Positions 17,938 through 26,901 of a stretch of DNA of 64,000 nt are shown here, in pieces (positions within the stretch are counted from its first letter, which is position 1; each line of letters begins with the position of its first letter). The translations under genes were made by a program, and so were the position numbers. Under the pieces are notes generated by a model that saw only the letters and a program-made list of their open reading frames with translations, made no database searches and was not told the origin of the DNA. The DNA comes from Dendrosporobacter quercicolus (GTDB taxonomy: Bacteria; Bacillota; Negativicutes; DSM-1736; Dendrosporobacteraceae): positions 60,338 through 124,337 of the forward strand of contig NZ_FNHB01000011.1 of NCBI RefSeq assembly GCF_900104455.1, in the 5' to 3' direction.

Positions 17938-20900
17938 TTATCCTTTATTTAAGTTGGCTAAGCTTTGCTGGACCTCCATTAACTGACTTGCCGGAACTCC
18001 GCCATCTAAGGCTGAGAGCAGGCTTAAATAAAAGTCATTCGTTTGTTCCGCCATTTGCAGGATTAACTGCTCAAACTCAGCCTCCATAACCTGTCCATAC
18101 AGAGCCTCTATTCGTTTTTGCTCATTCTGTAAATACGTATCTGCTGCGGTGTTAAGCACACGATAAAGCTCATCACTCATTAATTTACTGTCATTTTTTT
18201 CAAAAAATGATTTGGGATTCTTAAAATAAGCCATTGCTTTCGAAAACAGCTCGTACTGCATATCTTTAAAAGCTGCATCAAAATCAATTTGCGCTTTCTC
18301 CTTACCTTCGAACAGGGAAAAAGATAAATCCTGATTAAACCCATGAAGGGTTTCGACAAGTCCAAGCTGATACTCCGCTGTTATTTTTTCCGCAAAACGA
18401 TCCAGCCTCACCGTCGTTGCCCTCATTTCCTGGGCAAAGTCAAAGCCAATGTGTTCGATTAATTCGTTAAGGGCATCCTGCAAAGCTTTTTTCAGGTTGC
18501 GGCCATCATTGCGCAATACGCTGGGATTGAATGCTTCTTTAAAAAAATCATTAAAACGCAAAAACACCCGCTGTTTTACATAATAAATTAATACTTCTGT
18601 TTGCTGATTCAGGCGTTTTTTTAAATCCTGTGCTGTCTGCTGTGTCAGAATTGCGTTTATCCCAGCCTTTTCCGCTTCAATATTTGTCCGTTTTCGCTCC
18701 TTAACCGCAGCATCTTCCCTGGTACTGTCAATGAGCTTTGCCACCAAACGGGAAACACGGCTCAGTTCATTTTCGGATGCCGCCACCGCCAGATTCGCCA
18801 AGTCATTTGTAATAAAATGATAAAAAGCCTCCTCAAAAGCCGGCATTCCCGAACCTGACACTCCGGTCTGTTCTTGCTTTTCTTTCAGGGCCTGTAAACT
18901 TGACAATGGATATAAATGCGGATTTCCGACTCCGTATTTAATCAGCTGGTCATGAACATATTCAATAACGGTTTCCTTTTCTTCCTCGTTATCGGCCAAA
19001 TCAATGGCATTGATCATAAAAAACATTTTATCTAACTGAAACGAATCCTTTACGCGCCCCAGTTGAATTAAAAACTCCCGATCCGCTTTTGAAAACGCAT
19101 GATTATAGTAGGTTACAAACAGAATAGCATCCGAGTTTTTGATATAGTCAAACGCGACTCCGGTGTGACGGGCATTAATTGAATCCGCCCCCGGGGTATC
19201 GACGAGAGTAACTCCTTTGCGGGTTAACGGACTATCATAATAAAGATCAAGCCCTTCGACAAAGCAGGACTTTTCTTCTGTTGCAACATAATCACTGAAT
19301 TCAGTGATCGTTTTTTTCAATACTGTACCTAGCTGTCCGCTGAAAGCAGCATACCCGCGGCTGAACGCCTGCAAAAAAGCATAATTTGTCTTCTCAGCTG
19401 CCCCCAGGTAACCCAAATGCCCCTTGAGCTTTTCTACCTTTGCCCTTGCACCGGCTAAACTCTCGGCCTGAAAATCAAATAGCTTCAAGGCCTGATTTAC
19501 ATCTTCCAGCATCCCGCGTTCCTCTTTAAGCTTAATGAGAACAGTCCCATGCGGAAAAGCCCTATCGACCGGCTTGATTCTGCATATTGCCGCAGTCATT
19601 GGATTTGGTGAAACAGGTAAAACCCGCTCTCCGATCAGCGCATTGGCAAAAGAAGATTTGCCGGCGCTAAATGCTCCGAATAACGCAACCGTAAAGCCTT
19701 TATGCTCCAATCTTGCCGCTTTTCCCTCCATTTCCCCGGCAAGCTTCGTAAAGCCCGGCAAACCCTTGACAAGCCGCGCCGTCTTCTTCAGCTTTTCAGC
19801 TGTCTGTTTTATCCGGTCTGATGGTGCGGCGGGTACTGGAGCGTTTTCTTTAAGGGGTGGCTTGTTCATCGGGAGACTCGATTTTTTCTGCACCTGCTCA
19901 ACCTGTCCCGCTTTCCCGTAAACGACCTCAAAATCCTCTTCCTGCAAAGCAAACAACTGCAAGCGGTCCTCCCGCATCACATTGGTCTCGCTAAGCAACG
20001 TTTCGAGCTTGGTTTTTCCAAGGCTCCTGACCGCTTCAGATTGTTGCACCTGCGCCAGAGCGGTAATGTACCGTTCCAGGCTTGCCGATTGCTGGCTGAA
20101 CCTCGCTTGGCCGGCTGCCTGTTTATCAGCTAAAGCATTGAGTATTTCGATCTTAAGCTCAGCCAGACCGCTTTGCGCAATGCGCTTGATTTGATTTGCC
20201 ACATCATCGGTATAATTTAAAACAGTGTCGCCTGATAAACGCGCGCCCGTTTTTACTGCGGCGGCTAATAATTCGCTTGAGAAATGAACACGAAAGCCCT
20301 GGATTTTGGCAAGCAGTTCTTTGTTTTCAAGTCGCTTTGCTTTTAAAAATCTTAACAGAAAATCACGCAGATGCCATTCCACCAGGGATTTTGTTTTTTC
20401 AAGTATATCCTGGTAAAAGAGATTTAATCTGTCCTGTCTCTCAGCCAAGGTTTTTTGTCTGGTAAACAGCCATCCAACCTTAAAACCGGGCTGACAAGCT
20501 TCAAGATAGACTTCCGCCAGCGCCCTGGTTTGAAAGGGCATTAGATAGGCATTTGTCATGATTTTATTGACCCCGGAATCAAAGTCGCTTTCCGCCTGTT
20601 CGCTCCCGGCGCTTAGAGCGTTTTTCTCTTCACTCAGTCTGTTGTAGTTATCCGCTAAAGCTGCCTGCTCCTTAGCGGATAATTCATTTAAGATCGCCTT
20701 GCAGGGCTGAAGCTCCAGTTCATTCTTCTTTTCAGTTACAGCCAAATGGTCTTTGATGATTTTTTGCAGGGAATGAAAAATGGATTGAAGGAGTAAGCTG
20801 TCTTTCTTCTTCAACCGCTCCGCCAAAAAAGCCTGCAATGCAGGAAATTGATTATATTCATGGTCATCTTTCTTTAAAGAAGTGTAAAAAATATCAGCCG

Positions 20901-21600
20901 GTTGTACACCCCATGAAGAGAATGCTTCAAGCACACTTGCTTGAAATTCCGAAAAAGCGAGTTCCTGACTGGAATGCTTGTCAATCTGGTTAATCACAAG
21001 ATAAACCTCTTTGCCGGCCTCGGTTAGCTCTTTGGTAAACATAAAATTCAATTCTGACTGAACATGATTATAATCCATGACATAAAAAATCAAATCAGCA
21101 AGGTGAATGGCCGATTCCGTAGCAATGCGATGCGCGTCATCTGCAGAATCAATACCGGGGGTATCCATAATTACGGTTTGAGTTGGCAGCCGGGAATCTG
21201 AATGGCTAATTTCAATTGACTGTATTTGATCTCCATCCTTGCAATAGTTCTTTACCATTTGATAATCATACGGAGCGAGATATAAACGAGGTTTTTCATT
21301 TTTAAAAAATACCTTTGCATAGGCTTCGCCCGCTTTGACTTTAACAAGATTGGCACTGGTTGGGATCGGGCTTGACGGCAGCAGATTTTCTCCCGCCAAG
21401 CGATTAATTATCGTTGATTTTCCTGCAGAAAAATGTCCGCAAAATGCAATGGCAAATTCCTTATTGACTAATTTACCCGCTAATTGCTTGACTTTGCCGG
21501 CATTTTCCTGATCATTGTGTTCTATTAAGTATTCATAAGCAGCTAAAAGCTTTGCTTTTAATGCTTGTATGGTCACTGGACGATTCGCAGTTTGGTTCAT
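17938..21600 (-). CDS. dynA: Double dynamin-like GTPase (DynA type)
   Basis: 1220 residues with two complete GTPase units in tandem, as in Bacillus DynA. Unit one has P-loop GHFSAGKST (55-63) and DTPGIDSADD; unit two has GAFSAGKSSF (about 640) and DTPGADSINA, each followed by long helical stalk regions. DynA tethers and fuses membranes and helps cells survive phage or antibiotic damage. ATG at 21600 is 9 bases from AAGGGG; the TTG six bases earlier is too close. The gene is monocistronic. In unit one VINQIDKH supplies a typical G4 motif; unit two has MINAIDLAD. Confidence 0.9.
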   Translation of the reverse strand: MNQTANRPVTIQALKAKLLAAYEYLIEHNDQENAGKVKQLAGKLVNKEFAIAFCGHFSAGKSTIINRLAGENLLPSSPIPTSANLVKVKAGEAYAKVFFKNEKPRLYLAPYDYQMVKNYCKDGDQIQSIEISHSDSRLPTQTVIMDTPGIDSADDAHRIATESAIHLADLIFYVMDYNHVQSELNFMFTKELTEAGKEVYLVINQIDKHSSQELAFSEFQASVLEAFSSWGVQPADIFYTSLKKDDHEYNQFPALQAFLAERLKKKDSLLLQSIFHSLQKIIKDHLAVTEKKNELELQPCKAILNELSAKEQAALADNYNRLSEEKNALSAGSEQAESDFDSGVNKIMTNAYLMPFQTRALAEVYLEACQPGFKVGWLFTRQKTLAERQDRLNLFYQDILEKTKSLVEWHLRDFLLRFLKAKRLENKELLAKIQGFRVHFSSELLAAAVKTGARLSGDTVLNYTDDVANQIKRIAQSGLAELKIEILNALADKQAAGQARFSQQSASLERYITALAQVQQSEAVRSLGKTKLETLLSETNVMREDRLQLFALQEEDFEVVYGKAGQVEQVQKKSSLPMNKPPLKENAPVPAAPSDRIKQTAEKLKKTARLVKGLPGFTKLAGEMEGKAARLEHKGFTVALFGAFSAGKSSFANALIGERVLPVSPNPMTAAICRIKPVDRAFPHGTVLIKLKEERGMLEDVNQALKLFDFQAESLAGARAKVEKLKGHLGYLGAAEKTNYAFLQAFSRGYAAFSGQLGTVLKKTITEFSDYVATEEKSCFVEGLDLYYDSPLTRKGVTLVDTPGADSINARHTGVAFDYIKNSDAILFVTYYNHAFSKADREFLIQLGRVKDSFQLDKMFFMINAIDLADNEEEKETVIEYVHDQLIKYGVGNPHLYPLSSLQALKEKQEQTGVSGSGMPAFEEAFYHFITNDLANLAVAASENELSRVSRLVAKLIDSTREDAAVKERKRTNIEAEKAGINAILTQQTAQDLKKRLNQQTEVLIYYVKQRVFLRFNDFFKEAFNPSVLRNDGRNLKKALQDALNELIEHIGFDFAQEMRATTVRLDRFAEKITAEYQLGLVETLHGFNQDLSFSLFEGKEKAQIDFDAAFKDMQYELFSKAMAYFKNPKSFFEKNDSKLMSDELYRVLNTAADTYLQNEQKRIEALYGQVMEAEFEQLILQMAEQTNDFYLSLLSALDGGVPASQLMEVQQSLANLNKG

Positions 21601-21713
21601 AAACAAAATCCCCTTATAACAGTAATACGTTTTATTGTATACGATACAACGATTATGGGCAACGTTATGTTTCTGTATCTTACGCAGTATCCTATAGTTA
21701 ATGAAAAAAGAAA

Positions 21714-21750
21714 AACCAGGAACCCCGCGAAATCCGCAGGGTTCCTGGTT
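21714..21750 (-). terminator. Terminator of the acyltransferase-3 gene
   Basis: Arms AACCAGGAACCC and complement around a short GC-rich loop, followed on the minus strand by TTTTTC TTTTTT. Located 70 bases past the stop at 21819. Confidence 0.85.
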
Positions 21751-21818
21751 GTAATTGTCCCGCTTGCTGCACCTTTAGGACTGTCCATCAAACGGGGGGA
21801 CGGGGCAATCATTGTTGC

Positions 21819-23021
21819 TCATTGAGCCTGTATACGAGGAACTCTTTCCGCCGCCCCTGTATACTCTTGACGAAACAGATTCGCCGCCGGTAGAGGGCCG
21901 AAAAGTATCCAGGCCCCATTTGTCAATTGAAACGCCAGTCCAACGATAATCCACGAGCTAAAAAGTGTCCACAAAAACCCTCCCGTTACAAATAAATGGT
22001 AAACAAACGGTGAATCTCCCATCGGGATGCTAAAATAAAAAGCCAACAACCCGGCATGCAGAAGATATACGCCGAAAGAAACTGTACCAAGATGCAAGAG
22101 AGTATTAACCCACACGCGGCTTAGCCGGTCAAGCAAAAAGCAGGAGACCTGAAATAGAATCAGAGCGGTTATATAGGCATGGAGATGCCACAGCGCCTCA
22201 TACACCAGCGCATGCAGGATAATGCCATCGGCCCTTAACTGATACCAGATATAGACATTGGCGATTGCCGCTGAGCCCCAACCCAAATACAAAATCAGCC
22301 AAACCCAGATTTGATATGATCGAATGCGTTCCCGGGTAAATAAAATCCACTTTTTAACAGATTCATAATGAATTCCCAAGAAAGCGCCAAGGAAATAATA
22401 AGAGATGTATGAAAAACAAAGAGATCCTTTGTCAGCATATTGCCATTCCCAATGATTAACCAGCACAAACGCCCATTGCAGGACAATGCCTGTCCAAATC
22501 AAATGTCTGGTAAGATAACGATATCGCTGTAACAACCATAGCAGGGCAGGAAACAGTAAATAAAATTGAATGCTAATAAAAACAAAATAGAGATGGTAAA
22601 ATGCTTTACCTATAAGCAACATGTAAAAAAACTCCGTAAACGAAGCGTGACTAACAAATCCTTCCCAGCTTTTCCCATACAAGTAGCATTGCACACCATA
22701 ATAGCCCAGCGAAAAAATCAGGTAAGGAAGCAAAATATACCGAAAACGTCGTTTATAAAATTCCAAAATCAATTTTCCGGTAAAAGGACGATTAAAGTAG
22801 CTGTAAAACAATACAAAGGCGCTAAGAAAAATAAACGTAGGCGTTCCGAATTTGTTAAAAATATTAATAAAATTGTAAATGGCAAATGTTTTTGATTCTG
22901 GAGTTACCATCCCAACAGGTACTGACGAGACATGAACCAGTATGACTCCAATAATGGTTAAGGCCCTGACGATATAGATCGCATCGATTTTTTCTCTGTG
23001 CGGCGTTTGAATTGACTTCAT
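21819..23021 (-). CDS. Acyltransferase-3 family membrane protein
   Basis: 400 residues with about ten membrane helices. The N-terminal RALTIIGVILVHVSS carries the conserved Arg and His of the acyltransferase-3 (OafA/WecH-like) family, which acetylates or succinylates sugars of LPS, capsule or peptidoglycan on the outer face of the inner membrane. FGTPTFIFLSAFVLFYSY and KRRFRYILLPYLIFS are further family motifs. ATG at 23021 has GAGAGG upstream. It is divergent from the two-component genes at 23256; the target polymer is unknown. Confidence 0.88.
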   Translation of the reverse strand: MKSIQTPHREKIDAIYIVRALTIIGVILVHVSSVPVGMVTPESKTFAIYNFINIFNKFGTPTFIFLSAFVLFYSYFNRPFTGKLILEFYKRRFRYILLPYLIFSLGYYGVQCYLYGKSWEGFVSHASFTEFFYMLLIGKAFYHLYFVFISIQFYLLFPALLWLLQRYRYLTRHLIWTGIVLQWAFVLVNHWEWQYADKGSLCFSYISYYFLGAFLGIHYESVKKWILFTRERIRSYQIWVWLILYLGWGSAAIANVYIWYQLRADGIILHALVYEALWHLHAYITALILFQVSCFLLDRLSRVWVNTLLHLGTVSFGVYLLHAGLLAFYFSIPMGDSPFVYHLFVTGGFLWTLFSSWIIVGLAFQLTNGAWILFGPLPAANLFRQEYTGAAERVPRIQAQ

Positions 23022-23134
23022 CCTATCCCTCTCAAACTGGTGAATTCATCTTTTCTAAGACACCCGCTTCTCTGGCATATCAGAGCAAAGTCTATTGAGA
23101 AAGGTAATTAGCGGGTAATGAATAGATGACTTCA

Positions 23135-23192
23135 TTGTAAACAAACTAGTTTACAACTCTGTGACAAATTTGTTACAATTTTGTCACAATTT
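23135..23192. promoter_or_regulatory. Inverted repeat plus three tandem 11-bp repeats
   Basis: TTGTAAAC-N6-GTTTACAA (23135-23156) is a perfect palindrome. Directly after it are TGTGACAAATT (23160-23170), TGTTACAATTT (23171-23181) and TGTCACAATTT (23182-23192), three in-phase 11-bp direct repeats, the arrangement bound by OmpR-type regulators. Likely operator for the acyltransferase gene and/or the two-component operon. Confidence 0.65.
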
Positions 23193-23255
23193 AAGAGTAA
23201 AATACTAAAAGGGATATTGTATCCGTTTCATTACAATTAATCTGAGAGGTGTGCT

Positions 23256-23927
23256 ATGGTTAAAGAAACCATCTTGATCGTAGATGATGAATTCCGCCTG
23301 CGCAAGTTAGTGGGAGACTTTTTACGCAAAGCCGGTTATGATGTACTAGAGGCCGAAAACGGACAAAAAGCGTTAACGTTACTCTCCGATAATATCGCGC
23401 TGGTGATATTAGACATCATGATGCCGGGAAGAGACGGTTGGAGCGTATGCCGGGAAATCCGCGCAAAATACAACATACCGGTCATCATTCTGACCGCCCG
23501 CAGCCAAGAGGCGGATGAATTGTTTGGGTTTGAAATCGGCGCCGACGAATATATTACCAAACCATTCAGTCCGCAAATTTTAGTGGCCAGAGTAAAAGCG
23601 CTGCTGCGCCGGACCGAAATCATAGCGGATATGCCGTTTCAATTTGGCGGCCTGACAATTAATACCGCCGCTCACGAAGTCTATTTGGACGAGCAGCCTT
23701 TGAATCTGACCCCGAAAGAATATGACTTGCTGCTGTTTTTAGCGATGAATCGCGGTAAGGCCTTAAGCCGCGAACAGATCCTCGAACGGGTTTGGGACTA
23801 TAACTATTTCGGCGATTTGCGGACCGTAGACACGCATGTCAACAGACTAAGAATAAAACTCGGGACCCTGAGCAAATGGATTCAAACCGTCAGGGGACTG
23901 GGCTACATATTCGAGGAAATAAAATGA
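23256..23927 (+). CDS. OmpR-family response regulator
   Basis: 223 residues: receiver domain with VDDE near the start, phospho-acceptor Asp53 in LVILDIMMPG, the switch Thr in LTARS and Lys in TKPFSP; then a winged-helix DNA-binding domain ending VRGLGYIFEE. It is the partner of the kinase that overlaps its 3' end by four bases (ATGA), so both are translated together. The tandem 11-bp repeats upstream suggest autoregulation. The divergent acyltransferase-3 gene is a candidate target. Confidence 0.95.
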   Translation: MVKETILIVDDEFRLRKLVGDFLRKAGYDVLEAENGQKALTLLSDNIALVILDIMMPGRDGWSVCREIRAKYNIPVIILTARSQEADELFGFEIGADEYITKPFSPQILVARVKALLRRTEIIADMPFQFGGLTINTAAHEVYLDEQPLNLTPKEYDLLLFLAMNRGKALSREQILERVWDYNYFGDLRTVDTHVNRLRIKLGTLSKWIQTVRGLGYIFEEIK

Positions 23928-25423
23928 GGGTTCCGATTAAAACCAAACTGTATCTTGGTATGATTGGCCTGGTCCTGTTGTATGTCGGCCTGGTATGGCT
24001 GTTAAATACGCAATATCTTGAAAAATACTATATGAGCAAAAAACAGGACCTGTTAATCCACAGCAGTCAGATTATTGATGACCTGTATAAGGATGACCTG
24101 GGTAAAATCGCGTCCACCCTGGCACAGTTGGAAAGCGACATGAGTGTTTCTATCCGGATTACCGGTGCAGACGGTATAACCAAATACAGTTCCATTTACC
24201 GCCTTATCAATGGGAAGCCCTTTTTCCCGGAAGCCACTGCATCGCCGGATCAAGCTTCTAGAGCAAATGTATCCTCCAATTATCTAAAAGTAGACCAATC
24301 CATCAATGACCAATTCATTCTGGAAATTCAGAAAGACCCTATTTTAAATAGAGACTACCTCGTTTTGGAGCGCAAGCTGCAAAATGACGATGTTCTGATG
24401 CTGCGGATTCGTTTATCGAGCATAACGGAAAGCGTTGCTATCGCCAATCAGTTTATGGGATTTACCGCCATACCAGTCATTTTATTGGGCTGCATCTGGA
24501 CGGTGATCTTTGCCAGGCGGTTCACCCACCCGATCATTCAGTTGAAAGAGATTGCCCACAGTATGGCCAATCTCGACTTCAGAAAAAAGTGCCAGCCCCA
24601 AAGCAATGATGAAATAGCCGATCTTGCTGACAGCATTAATTATCTTTCCGATCAACTGGACTTAGCCATCAAGGAGCTTCATTTGCAAAATCAGCGCCTT
24701 ACGGAAGACATTCAAAAAAAGCGGCAGATGGAGCACCTGCGCAAAGAGTTTGTCTCCAATGTTTCCCATGAGCTTAAAACCCCCATTTCCTTGATTTCAG
24801 GCTATGCCGAAGGGCTCAAGGCCAATGTGATGGAAGATGAGACCAACAAAAATTTCTACTGTGAAGTCATTATGGATGAAGCCCGGAAAATGGATCAAAC
24901 GGTCAAAGATCTTTTGAATCTGGCGCAGCTCGACTCAGAGTATTTCCGGCTGAATAAAACAGTATTTGACATCGCTGCTTTATTGCAACAAGTACTCTAT
25001 AAATACACCGCCATATTTGCCGAAAAAAGCATACAATTATCAGTTGCCGCCAGCAATGGACTCCTGGTATATGCAGACCGGGGTAAAATTGAACAGGTCA
25101 TCGTAAACTTTATTAACAATGCGCTTTCCCATGTCAATCAGGATAAGATTATTTCCCTCGATTTAACGCCCTGCGGGGATAAAATCCGCCTGTCAGTAAT
25201 GAATTCAGGCAGCCATATCGCCGATGATAGTCTGGATAAAATATGGATCAGTTTTTACCGCGCAGACCAGGCCCGGCCGCGGGAAGACGGCAGAGTAGGT
25301 TTAGGCCTGGCCATTGTAAAGGCAATCCAGGAACGTCATCATAACAGCTTTGGTGCAGAGAATCTGGAGCAAGGCGTAAGATTTTGGATTGAGCTTGATC
25401 GGGCAAAATTTCATACGCCCTAA
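23924..25423 (+). CDS. HAMP-type sensor histidine kinase
   Basis: 499 residues. One helix at 9-28, an extracytoplasmic sensor of about 140 residues, a second helix near 172-192, a HAMP domain, then HisKA with His282 in SNVSHELKTPISLISGY and an ATPase domain with N-box NFINNALSHV and GRVGLGLAIVKAI. The G1 box is degenerate (MNSGSHI), as is usual in VanS-like kinases. The ATG at 23924 overlaps the regulator stop and has GAGGAA upstream. It phosphorylates the adjacent OmpR-type regulator; an envelope signal is likely. Confidence 0.94.
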   Translation: MRVPIKTKLYLGMIGLVLLYVGLVWLLNTQYLEKYYMSKKQDLLIHSSQIIDDLYKDDLGKIASTLAQLESDMSVSIRITGADGITKYSSIYRLINGKPFFPEATASPDQASRANVSSNYLKVDQSINDQFILEIQKDPILNRDYLVLERKLQNDDVLMLRIRLSSITESVAIANQFMGFTAIPVILLGCIWTVIFARRFTHPIIQLKEIAHSMANLDFRKKCQPQSNDEIADLADSINYLSDQLDLAIKELHLQNQRLTEDIQKKRQMEHLRKEFVSNVSHELKTPISLISGYAEGLKANVMEDETNKNFYCEVIMDEARKMDQTVKDLLNLAQLDSEYFRLNKTVFDIAALLQQVLYKYTAIFAEKSIQLSVAASNGLLVYADRGKIEQVIVNFINNALSHVNQDKIISLDLTPCGDKIRLSVMNSGSHIADDSLDKIWISFYRADQARPREDGRVGLGLAIVKAIQERHHNSFGAENLEQGVRFWIELDRAKFHTP

Positions 25424-25654
25424 GTACAATCTTCTTTATCTAGAATGACTAAGCGCAAAACTATTTACATTACAGACCCCAATTCGGCAATGATCTTGCG
25501 GTACAAATTCCAAATCCCCTGCTAAATAAATAAATTTTAGCAGGGGATTTGGAATTATAACGGAAAGCTGATTTTTTAGATAAATTCGTTCCGCCCCGCA
25601 TAGCGGGTGGTTTATTGTGGAGCGCAAAACTCACGCGCTCCACTGGCTAAAGCC
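25424..25654. other. Intergenic region with three hairpins
   Basis: No gene. It holds the long hairpin at 25506-25556, a short CCCGC/GCGGG hairpin near 25594-25607, and TGGAGCGC/GCGCTCCA arms (25618-25625, 25635-25642). Together with the RNA gene that ends here from the other side, the region is unusually rich in structure. Confidence 0.6.
25506..25556. terminator. Long hairpin after the kinase gene
   Basis: Perfect 21-bp arms (25506-25526 and 25536-25556) with a 9-base loop, centred on CCCCTGCTAAA. No T-tract follows on either strand, so it may be a mRNA-stabilising or bidirectional stop structure rather than a classical terminator. Confidence 0.6.
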
Positions 25655-25970
25655 ATAAATAAAAATAGATAGGAGTTAACCTACCTATTTTCGCACCATC
25701 CCTATAGCATTCGATACACGACAATCTCAAACAACCTATTCCAAACTCAATGAAATTCGATTCACCCGAACAGACTCCAAATGGATCACTACTAGCTGAA
25801 AAAACTTGTTTCAAACAGTCCTTACCAATACTTTTGGTGAGAGGATAAATTAATGGTAAACAAAAAACACTATCCTAAAATCCAGAATTTTAAACCACTT
25901 GACCACTTCAGAAAACTTTAACTCTGAAATACTTGGATTAATCTCTAGCTCACTATAGGGATGGTGCTTA
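25655..25970 (-). ncRNA. Free-standing structured non-coding RNA, family not recognised
   Basis: The minus strand has a complete RNA transcription unit without an open frame. A sigma-A promoter (25976-26004) would start transcription near 25969. The RNA then opens with GCACCATCCCTATAG (25967-25953) and closes with its exact complement (25707-25693), a 15-bp terminal stem around about 245 nt. Directly after comes a terminator hairpin, 12-bp arms at 25691-25680 and 25673-25662 with one G-U pair only if read on this strand, followed by TTTTTATTTAT. Inner hairpins include ACCAA/TTGGT and TTCAGA/TCTGAA. It lacks the hallmarks of SRP RNA, tmRNA and RNase P RNA. A 6S-like rod or a MITE are alternatives. 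Confidence 0.7.
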
Positions 25971-25975
25971 ATAAG

Positions 25976-26004
25976 ATAATAACATAGGCCGAGTGAAATT
26001 GCAA
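25976..26004 (-). promoter_or_regulatory. Promoter of the non-coding RNA
   Basis: On the minus strand TTGCAA (26004-25999), a 17-base spacer, TATTAT (25981-25976), then six to eight bases to the start of the closing stem. Confidence 0.7.
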
Positions 26005-26015
26005 GTTCACTCGGC
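25988..26015. terminator. Hairpin between RNA gene and membrane protein gene
   Basis: Perfect 10-bp arms GCCGAGTGAA (25988-25997) and complement (26006-26015). It overlaps the RNA promoter; it may end transcription coming from the membrane-protein gene at 26135. Confidence 0.5.
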
Positions 26016-26134
26016 TAAATTTATCATTTTCTTTGTAAATTCATCACGCGCCATGATCCATAGTAATGAACATTGGCATCACTCATTTAAAAACTTTTGC
26101 AAGTTCAAAAAAGAGCCTAGAAAAACCTAGCATT

Positions 26135-26659
26135 TCAAGCCTTTATCAGCTGTTCCATTTGATTTTTTTGTCGTTTCCAAGGTTTTAGTACAGAGATGAT
26201 TACTAAAAAAATATTTACACCAAATTGAAGACTTCCCCAAATCATATTCATTTTTTCATCATATAAATATTGTCGGTTCATCAATGCCAACGCATACTCG
26301 TTAGCGGAAATCTGCGTCATTTCGTTAAGCCATGGCCCTAGAAAAAAAGTTCCAAACAAGATTAGCAATATAGTAGAAATCCATTTTACACCAACCCACC
26401 GGAACTTAAAAAATCCCCATGGGGTCACCAGCGAGTAAACTAGCCCTGTTAACAAACAACCAACAGCTCCACCTACTACGACAATATCGTCGATTGCTTT
26501 GACAGATGCTAATATTCCGTATTGATGTTCAGGTAAAGCCAAATTATATTTTATATGTTGAATTAGAATAAGTGACATTTGTCCACCAAGCCAGGCACCC
26601 ACAAATAATAGATGAAATATTTTTAACCAGGCTGTTTCCTTGACAGTTAGCTTTCTCAT
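26135..26659 (-). CDS. DUF2269-like integral membrane protein
   Basis: 174 residues with four hydrophobic helices. It begins with a basic stretch and LKIFHLLFVGAWLGGQMSL, a pattern seen in DUF2269/CopD-like four-helix membrane proteins that often carry a conserved His in the first helix. GLVYSLVTPWGFFKFRWVGVKW is a second conserved loop. Function unknown. ATG preceded by AGGGGGA. Transcribed alone, away from the next membrane gene by about 240 bases. Confidence 0.65.
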   Translation of the reverse strand: MRKLTVKETAWLKIFHLLFVGAWLGGQMSLILIQHIKYNLALPEHQYGILASVKAIDDIVVVGGAVGCLLTGLVYSLVTPWGFFKFRWVGVKWISTILLILFGTFFLGPWLNEMTQISANEYALALMNRQYLYDEKMNMIWGSLQFGVNIFLVIISVLKPWKRQKNQMEQLIKA

Positions 26660-26901
26660 TGTTTTATATCCCCCTTGTCTCCGTTGTTATGATAGTCATT
26701 TAGCAAAAAAAAACGACCAACCTCCTGGCCGCATAAAAACATTTTCTCACAGTTTGCAAATCTAATGTATTTAATATTACTTTAAAGAATATGGCGCCGC
26801 TACCACTGCACTCTCATTTCAGTGAAAAAAGGTTGCATCTGAAAGATTTGGACGGCGGAATCGGGCGGGTTTATCTTAATATAGCCTCCCAGTTCCACAG
26901 T

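Noticed and set aside
23135..23192. CRISPR-like array
   Set aside because: The three 11-bp repeats have no spacers and no cas genes; they are promoter repeats.
25655..25970. Large SRP RNA, tmRNA or RNase P RNA
   Set aside because: No GGAAGCAGCC-like SRP loop, no tRNA-like ends or tag frame, and no conserved RNase P core motifs.
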